Origin: Sphingomonas sp. PAMC 26621
GTDB lineage: Bacteria; Pseudomonadota; Alphaproteobacteria; Sphingomonadales; Sphingomonadaceae
Direction: 5' to 3'
NCBI RefSeq assembly: GCF_000251145.1
Contig: NZ_AIDW01000019.1
Span: forward strand, 62,001 to 126,000
Length of the DNA: 64,000 nucleotides
The position numbers were made by a program, and so were the translations under genes. Shown in pieces: positions 58,868-64,000 of this stretch (positions are counted from its first letter, which is position 1; each line of letters opens with the position of its first letter). The notes beneath the pieces are model-generated. The model saw only the letters and a program-made list of their open reading frames with translations. It did not search any database and had not been told where the DNA came from.

Positions 58868-60028
58868 CTACGGCTTTTGCCGAAAAGCCTCGATCGCTGC
58901 CCCAAGTGTCCCAGCAGCGTACAGTGCAGCCGCCGCGAGCCCGATCAACGGCCAGCCCACGAGCACGAACGGCAGCAGAATCATCAGGTAAGAAACCGGG
59001 CTCGCCCACCAGCGGCGCAGCAGCGCCGGCAGCGCGGCGCGCTCCAGCAGCGCGCCTGCGACGACCAGCGCCCCCGCGAGCGCGCCCCCCGCAACCGGAT
59101 CGGCGCGGACGCCGATCGCAAGGACGACCAGCGCGACGAACCCGGACCGGGCATGCCCCGCAACCTCCGCAAGCCGCGTCTCCTCGCGGACCCAGGCCAG
59201 CGCGGCAGCAACGCTTGCCGAGACGATCGCGAGCCCGGCAACGCCAATTCCGATGACCGGATGCTTCGCGAGGATCGTCGCCAGGGCAACGACGACGAGG
59301 AGTCCGGCGACCGCGAGCGGCGCGAGCGTCGACACGAGGCGTGCCATCAGCGGCGGCAGGGCGAACCGAACCACCGGTGCAAGCAGGAAGCGCTCTGCCC
59401 AGCGGACGGGCTTGGCGACCAACGCCGCAACCGTGCTCGTCCCGCGTCGCGTCAGCGCGTCGGCGCTGCGTTCGATCGCGTGCTTGGGCGCGTCGCGCGG
59501 GTCGAGCCGGACCTGTTCCGCCCCGGCCTGTGCCGCAACCCGCAGCAAGGTCGATTGAAAATCATAGTCACGGGGCATCGCCGCGACTTCCGCGACGCGC
59601 TTGCATTCCAGCAGTGCCAGCCCGGCCCACGCCGCCTTCGACCCGACCCGCTCGTAGCGCTGGTCGTCGGGATCGCAGACGACGATCGTATCGTGTGGCG
59701 CGGCGGCGAGGCTCTGGACGATGTCGCCGCTTGTCACGACGCCATCCGCGACGATCATCACGCGCGCGAGCGGATGGAGCTTGGCAACCGCATCCTGCGC
59801 GCTGCGGACCGCATCGACCGACCCGCCGCGCTTGCCGATCCGGCCGATCACGCCAAGCAGCTCGGGCGTCATCCGCGCGACGACGAGAATGATCTGTGTC
59901 GCTCCGGCGGCCGCGAGCAGCCGCGCCTGGAACTCGACCAGCGTCAAGCCGCCGAACGGCAGCGTCGCCGCCAGCGTCCCCGGACGGTCGTCGGCGTCGT
60001 CGGTCGCGAAAATCAGTCCTGCCAGCAT
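58868..60028 (-). CDS. Nucleotidyltransferase-like domain fused to membrane domain
   Basis: 386 residues. The first about 200 residues look like a degenerate GT-A/NTP-transferase fold (GLIFATDDADDRPGTLAATL; GGLTLVEFQARLLAAAGATQ; VMIVADGVVTSGD), reminiscent of sugar-phosphate nucleotidyltransferases, but without the G-x-G-T-R-x-x-P loop. The remaining part has about five to six membrane segments, where an alcohol phosphatidyltransferase would be expected, but no D-x2-DG-x2-AR motif was found. It may be an inactive descendant of a bifunctional enzyme. ATG 60028 is chosen; TTG 60064 is possible. Confidence 0.55.
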   Translation of the reverse strand: MLAGLIFATDDADDRPGTLAATLPFGGLTLVEFQARLLAAAGATQIILVVARMTPELLGVIGRIGKRGGSVDAVRSAQDAVAKLHPLARVMIVADGVVTSGDIVQSLAAAPHDTIVVCDPDDQRYERVGSKAAWAGLALLECKRVAEVAAMPRDYDFQSTLLRVAAQAGAEQVRLDPRDAPKHAIERSADALTRRGTSTVAALVAKPVRWAERFLLAPVVRFALPPLMARLVSTLAPLAVAGLLVVVALATILAKHPVIGIGVAGLAIVSASVAAALAWVREETRLAEVAGHARSGFVALVVLAIGVRADPVAGGALAGALVVAGALLERAALPALLRRWWASPVSYLMILLPFVLVGWPLIGLAAAALYAAGTLGAAIEAFRQKP

Positions 60029-60219
60029 GGCCGGGCTGTTACGGGGTTCGGCGGTGCTTGGCAAAGGGGTGTGATACGGCGGGCCGGCGCCCGTCTTCGA
60101 GGCGCTCCGCGATCACGCCGGTTTTGCGCGATCCTTTCTAACCAGCGTCGTCCGGGGCCTGGCCCGTGGTAACGCAGTGCGGGCCTGCGCAGCGACCGCC
60201 CCAAAGCTTTCGCCCGCGA

Positions 60220-60513
60220 TCAGAGCCGGTCGACCGCGCGCCGCAACCGTCGCATCAACGCGGGATCATGTGCGTCGCTTTCCGCCGCCTCGGTCGCGAT
60301 CGCCATCAGGCGGACCGCGCCGAAACTGGCCGCCAGCCCGCGCAACCGCCATGCGGCCTTCTCCCATTCCGCTTCGCCGGAGGCAGTCTCCAACCCATGC
60401 AGCCCGCGCCGCACGCTTTCCAGGAAGGCTACACGCAATTCCGCGATCAGCATGGGCTCGTCGCCTACCGCAGCCGCGAGCGCCGCATCGATTGCACCGG
60501 GTTCATACACCAT
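60220..60513 (-). CDS. Hpt-like helical protein without the phosphoacceptor His
   Basis: 97 residues in a four-helix pattern. The segment KAAWRLRGLAASFGAVRL aligns with the Hpt signature AAHxLKGxxxxxGAxxL, but the histidine position is Trp55. It could be a pseudo-Hpt that binds but does not transfer phosphate. The start at 60513 gives MVYEPGAIDAALAAAV. It is divergent from the coiled-coil gene. Confidence 0.6.
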   Translation of the reverse strand: MVYEPGAIDAALAAAVGDEPMLIAELRVAFLESVRRGLHGLETASGEAEWEKAAWRLRGLAASFGAVRLMAIATEAAESDAHDPALMRRLRRAVDRL

Positions 60514-60596
60514 ATCGCACCCTCTACCGGGCAAGGACTTAAGGCAAAGTTTCGCTATTCGCTTTGCCTCCGGGCTTTTCGTGATAAACGAGCCTG

Positions 60597-62924
60597 ATGA
60601 ACGGGGGTTCTCGCATCATCGATCTTCGGCCCAATGGTCGCCCGAAACCCGGCGACGCGCCGCGCGGGGATCTGCTGCCCGATCCGCAAGCCCTGTCGTC
60701 CGATGCGGAAACCATGCCCATGCAGACTCTCTCCCACCCCGACGACTTCACCGACGAGGAAGTGCCGCGCCGGCCTTTCCCATGGCTCATTGTGGTCGGC
60801 GTGGTGCTGTCGCTGGCCTGGATCGGTGTGATGACGGCGCTGTGCTGGTCGAGCCTGCTCGACGCCAGGCCCATCGAAGTCGTACTTTTCCTTGGCGCAC
60901 TCTGTGTGCCGCCCGCGCTGGTCGGCATTCTCTTGCTGCTCGCGTTGCGCACCAGCACCGCCGAGGCGCGACGCTTCGGACGGACCGCACAGGCGATGCG
61001 CGCCGAGGCCGCCAATCTCGAACGCACGGTCAACCGGCTCTCGACGCGGATCGACGATCACCGGATCCAGCTGACCGAGCAGACCGAATGGCTCGGCACG
61101 CTCGGCGATACCGCGGTGGCGCGGCTCGCAGGGGTCGGCAACGGGTTGCGGGACCATATCGCCTCGGCGGATTCACACGCGACGACGCTCGCCAAGGCTG
61201 CCGAAAATGCGCAGACCCGGCTCGACGTCCTGCTCGCGCTGCTACCGCGCGCGCATGGCGAAACCGATGCGCTCGCGCAGGTGCTCAAGGCGACCGGGAT
61301 TACCGCGAGCGAACATGCCGCAGCGCTCGATGCGCAATTGTCCGCGCTCGCCGAGCGCGGTCGTGAAGCCGACGCAGTCGCCAATGGCGCTGCGCAGAAG
61401 CTCGCTGCCCACATCACGCGGATGGAAGCGACCAGCGAAACCGCCGGCGCGCGGCTCGAACAGGTGACGGGCGACATGTCGCTTGCGGTCGACGGGCTCC
61501 TCAACCGCACCGCCGACGCGATCGACGAATCCCGCCGCGGCATCGCGGCGCAGGGCGATGCGCTGCTTGCGATGCTCGGCACGAACCAGGCTGCGCTGGA
61601 GCGCGTCGCGCATGACAGCGCCGATGGCCTCGCATCGCGGATCCACGAGATCGAATCGCTGATCGAACACGTTGCCGCGCGGCTCGATGCCCAGCGCGGC
61701 ACGGGTGGCGAAATCTTTGCCGAGCTCGATCACGGCATCGCGCATGTCTCGGGTCGGTTCGATGCGCTGCACGCACAAGGCATCGATCGCAGCCAGGCGT
61801 TGGCCGCATCGATCGGCGCGCTCGGCGGCTCGGCGCACGCGATGACCGAAGCCTTGCGGCTCGGCGATACCGTTGCCACCACCGCGATCGAAACGACCGA
61901 GCGACTGCTGCTCGCGCTCGACGCCGCCGCACGCGAAATCGACGAGACGCTGCCCGACGCGCTCACACGGCTCGACACCAAGGTTGCCGATACCCGCCGC
62001 CACGTCGGTGCGACCAAGCCCGAACTGCTCGCGCTGGTCACCGCCGCGGAAAGCACGCACGATGCGATCGAGGCGATCGCGCATGTCGTCGCCAACCAGC
62101 GCGACACGGTCGACAAGCTTGCGGGGACGCTGATCGACACGCTCAGCGACGGCAAGCTCAAGGCGGATGCGCTGGGGCAGATGGTCGACGACACGATCGG
62201 GCAAACCAACCGTTTTGCCGACGAAGCCGCACCGCGGCTGGTCGAAGCGCTGCTCCGCGTCCGCGATACCGCAAGCGCCGCCGCCGATCGCGCGCGCGAG
62301 ACGCTGGCGAGCGTCATCCCCGATGCCGCGCTCGCGTTCGAGCAGCATAGCGCCGCCGCGGTCGAACGCGCCGCCACGCGCGCGGTGCAGCAGCAACTCG
62401 CCGCCATCGCCGACGCTGCTGATGCCGCTGCCGATACGGCCGCGCGCGCGTCTGAGCGGCTGGAACATCGGGTCGCGGCCCTGTCAGATGCGTCCGCGAT
62501 CCTCGAGACGCGGTTCGAGGACGACCGGCTCGAGCGCGAGGCAGCGGACCAGAATTCGATGGCACGCCGCGTGTCGTTGCTGATCGAGGCGCTCAACTCG
62601 GCATCGATCGACATCGCCAAGACCTTTGCGGCGGATGTCTCCGACAGCGCCTGGTCCGCCTATCTCAAGGGCGATCGCGGTGTCTTCACCCGGCGCGCGG
62701 TCCGGCTGCTCGATTCGACCGAAGCGCGCGAGATCGTCCATCTCTATGACGAGGATGACGGGTTCCGCGAGCATGTGAACCGCTACATTCACGACTTCGA
62801 ATCGATGTTGCGCGCCATCCTTTCGGGCCGCGACGGGTCGCCGCTCGGCGTCACGCTGTTGTCGTCGGATATGGGTAAGCTCTACGTTGCGCTGGCACAG
62901 GCGATCGAGCGACTGCGGACCTGA
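60597..62924 (+). CDS. Membrane-anchored long coiled-coil protein
   Basis: 775 residues. A soluble N-terminal part (1-60) precedes two membrane helices (about 61-84 and 93-117), then a region of about 550 residues that is nearly all helical with heptad character, like the cytoplasmic part of a chemoreceptor but without its hairpin tip. The C-terminal 100 residues form a distinct domain (YLKGDRGVFTRRAVRLLDST; FREHVNRYIHDFESMLRAIL). I do not recognise a characterised family; the layout suggests a scaffold or structural protein at the membrane. The convergent intact Hpt gene lies just downstream. Confidence 0.7.
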   Translation: MNGGSRIIDLRPNGRPKPGDAPRGDLLPDPQALSSDAETMPMQTLSHPDDFTDEEVPRRPFPWLIVVGVVLSLAWIGVMTALCWSSLLDARPIEVVLFLGALCVPPALVGILLLLALRTSTAEARRFGRTAQAMRAEAANLERTVNRLSTRIDDHRIQLTEQTEWLGTLGDTAVARLAGVGNGLRDHIASADSHATTLAKAAENAQTRLDVLLALLPRAHGETDALAQVLKATGITASEHAAALDAQLSALAERGREADAVANGAAQKLAAHITRMEATSETAGARLEQVTGDMSLAVDGLLNRTADAIDESRRGIAAQGDALLAMLGTNQAALERVAHDSADGLASRIHEIESLIEHVAARLDAQRGTGGEIFAELDHGIAHVSGRFDALHAQGIDRSQALAASIGALGGSAHAMTEALRLGDTVATTAIETTERLLLALDAAAREIDETLPDALTRLDTKVADTRRHVGATKPELLALVTAAESTHDAIEAIAHVVANQRDTVDKLAGTLIDTLSDGKLKADALGQMVDDTIGQTNRFADEAAPRLVEALLRVRDTASAAADRARETLASVIPDAALAFEQHSAAAVERAATRAVQQQLAAIADAADAAADTAARASERLEHRVAALSDASAILETRFEDDRLEREAADQNSMARRVSLLIEALNSASIDIAKTFAADVSDSAWSAYLKGDRGVFTRRAVRLLDSTEAREIVHLYDEDDGFREHVNRYIHDFESMLRAILSGRDGSPLGVTLLSSDMGKLYVALAQAIERLRT

Positions 62925-62964
62925 ACGCAGACACGTCCGCTTACTCGAGCGTCGGTGGACTTGG

Positions 62965-63372
62965 TCAGCCGATCCGGCGACCGAAGCCCTGACGGCGCTG
63001 GACCACGGGATTGCCTTCGGCCTCGAGGATCGTCAGCGTCCGCTGGAACAACCCCCGCAACGCGGCGACTTCCGCGATTGCTTCGTCCGGCGTATCGCGG
63101 CTTTCGACGCAATCGCGGGCGACGACTTCGATCTTTTCGGCCAGCGCCCCGAGCGGCTCGGCACCGAACTGACGCGCCTCGCCTTTCAACGTGTGCGCTG
63201 GAATCACCAACGCCGCGGCATTCTGCGCGCGCATTGCGACCTCGATTGCGGCTACTGACTTGACGCCGTCCTCACGGAAATACCCGAGGATGCGGACAAA
63301 TCCGGTACCAAGCTCGCTTCGCGCCTTCGCGAAGGCGACCCAGTCGATCAAGTCTCTGTCGTCGAGTGACAC
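62965..63372 (-). CDS. Hpt domain-containing protein
   Basis: 135 residues. H60 in VIPAHTLKGEARQFGAEPL is the phosphoacceptor of a complete histidine phosphotransfer domain. GTG 63372 with GGGGGAG upstream is favoured over ATG 63393. It can pass phosphate between receivers and kinases, but no complete kinase is adjacent. It is convergent with the coiled-coil gene. Confidence 0.85.
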   Translation of the reverse strand: MSLDDRDLIDWVAFAKARSELGTGFVRILGYFREDGVKSVAAIEVAMRAQNAAALVIPAHTLKGEARQFGAEPLGALAEKIEVVARDCVESRDTPDEAIAEVAALRGLFQRTLTILEAEGNPVVQRRQGFGRRIG

Positions 63373-63540
63373 CGTCGTCTCCCCCGGACACATCCACCGC
63401 GGATGTGTAGGTCATGCGTTCGATGTAGCGAGATACCGTAAACGAGGCGTTGACGCCGGTGCAGATTATTGACGCTCGCGCTTGTTTCCCGTTGAACTGC
63501 CACGGATAATCTCGCGAGAGAGGGTCGCCTTAAATACGAA

Positions 63541-63571
63541 GGCCCCGCCCCCGAAGATCGGGAGCGGGGCC
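63541..63571 (-). terminator. Rho-independent terminator after the glycine-zipper gene
   Basis: Read on the minus strand, GGCCCCGCTCCCGA and TCGGGGGCGGGGCC form a strong stem (with a one-base asymmetry), followed by TTCGTATTT. Confidence 0.65.
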
Positions 63572-63614
63572 ATCATTCGGTCCCGAACTGGCTTACGCCA
63601 GCGCGGTTTTCAGG

Positions 63615-63956
63615 TCAGCAACCGTTCTTGCGGTTCTGCGCAGCGTCGTGCTTCTTGTCGAGGTGACGCCCGAGCAGCGCACCGCCAACACCGCCTGCGA
63701 CCGTCCCAAGCGTACCGCCGCCAAGCACGTTGCCGAGGACCGCGCCACCGGCACCACCCGCGATCGTTCCGGTCGTGCCGCTGCTGCGCTTGCAATCCTG
63801 ATACCGGCGCGAGTCACGACCACGGTAGTTGCGATCGCGATAGTCGCGGTCACGATAGCCATCACGGTAACCGTCGCGGTCACGATCCTGCGCTGCGAGA
63901 ACCGGACCGGGGAGCGCAACTGCTGCTACCATCACTGCCATCAAAAACTTCTTCAT
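63615..63956 (-). CDS. Glycine-zipper 2TM domain-containing surface protein
   Basis: 113 residues. Signal peptide about 1-21 (LPGPVLA/AQDRD). A low-complexity Asp/Arg/Tyr region (DRDGYRDGYRDRDYRDR) is followed by a glycine zipper (about 60-95, GTIAGGAGGAVLGNVLGGGT and GVGGALLGRHLDKK) as in the Rickettsia 17-kDa antigen family. Probably outer-membrane associated; no lipobox Cys. GAGGAAA precedes ATG 63956. Confidence 0.85.
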   Translation of the reverse strand: MKKFLMAVMVAAVALPGPVLAAQDRDRDGYRDGYRDRDYRDRNYRGRDSRRYQDCKRSSGTTGTIAGGAGGAVLGNVLGGGTLGTVAGGVGGALLGRHLDKKHDAAQNRKNGC

Positions 63957-64000
63957 GAGCTTTTCCTCTGTCTCAAAACCTGTGGCCGGATAACCGTCCA

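Overview
The window is high-GC alphaproteobacterial DNA that looks like a Sphingomonas-type chromosome. The reasons are the gene neighbourhoods (eno-ftsB, carA-rraB-carB-greA, yqeY-dnaG-rpoD, tpiA//ppiD-trpE-trpGDC-moaC-moeA-lexA-comEC-gltX-gltA), a PEP-CTERM protein with the sphingomonad-style tail, an HWE-family kinase, EcfG-type promoters, a DUF4170 protein and GTTC-N7-GTTC SOS boxes. No tRNA, rRNA, CRISPR array, classical insertion sequence or prophage was seen.

Layout. 1-6.2 kb: the end of accD, folC, a small protein behind a Fur-type box, an AmpG-like permease, a lone receiver protein, and rluB-rsmD. 6.3-10.2 kb: a PEP-CTERM protein behind a sigma-54-like site, a DUF885 lipoprotein, and an EcfG-promoted alpha/beta hydrolase whose last codons are out of frame. 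10.2-14.6 kb: ftsB, eno, a four-gene envelope-stress-like operon, a DUF4170 gene behind a strong hairpin, and greA. 14.7-24.8 kb: carB, rraB, carA (with an in-frame palindromic insertion), yqeY, a GIY-YIG gene set inside palindromic repeats, dnaG (frameshifted as given) and rpoD. 24.9-36.9 kb: a Phd-like/PAS fusion, a MoxR/CHAP/VWA group, a NamZ-like DUF1343 protein, a second GIY-YIG gene bounded by a different palindromic repeat, rimO, an M17 peptidase, a GNAT protein and tpiA. 37-55.9 kb: ppiD, the trp genes with moaC, a 4.6 kb accessory block (response regulator, LOV-like HWE kinase, GFA protein, TonB receptor), then moeA, lexA, comEC, gltX and gltA. 56-64 kb: small secreted proteins and a group of unusual signalling proteins: a histidine kinase lacking its His, DUF2336, an Hpt-like protein lacking its His, a long coiled-coil membrane protein and an intact Hpt.

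How they work together. Most genes are housekeeping: folate, carbamoyl phosphate, tryptophan, molybdopterin, glycolysis/TCA, replication and transcription initiation, and ribosome modification. The accessory signal is concentrated in three places: palindromic repeats that enter coding sequences and frame both GIY-YIG genes; the four accessory genes between moaC and moeA; and the degenerate phosphorelay group at the right end.

Caution on sequence quality. dnaG and the alpha/beta hydrolase each look one base short, and comEC has no stop where one is expected. These may be assembly errors rather than biology.
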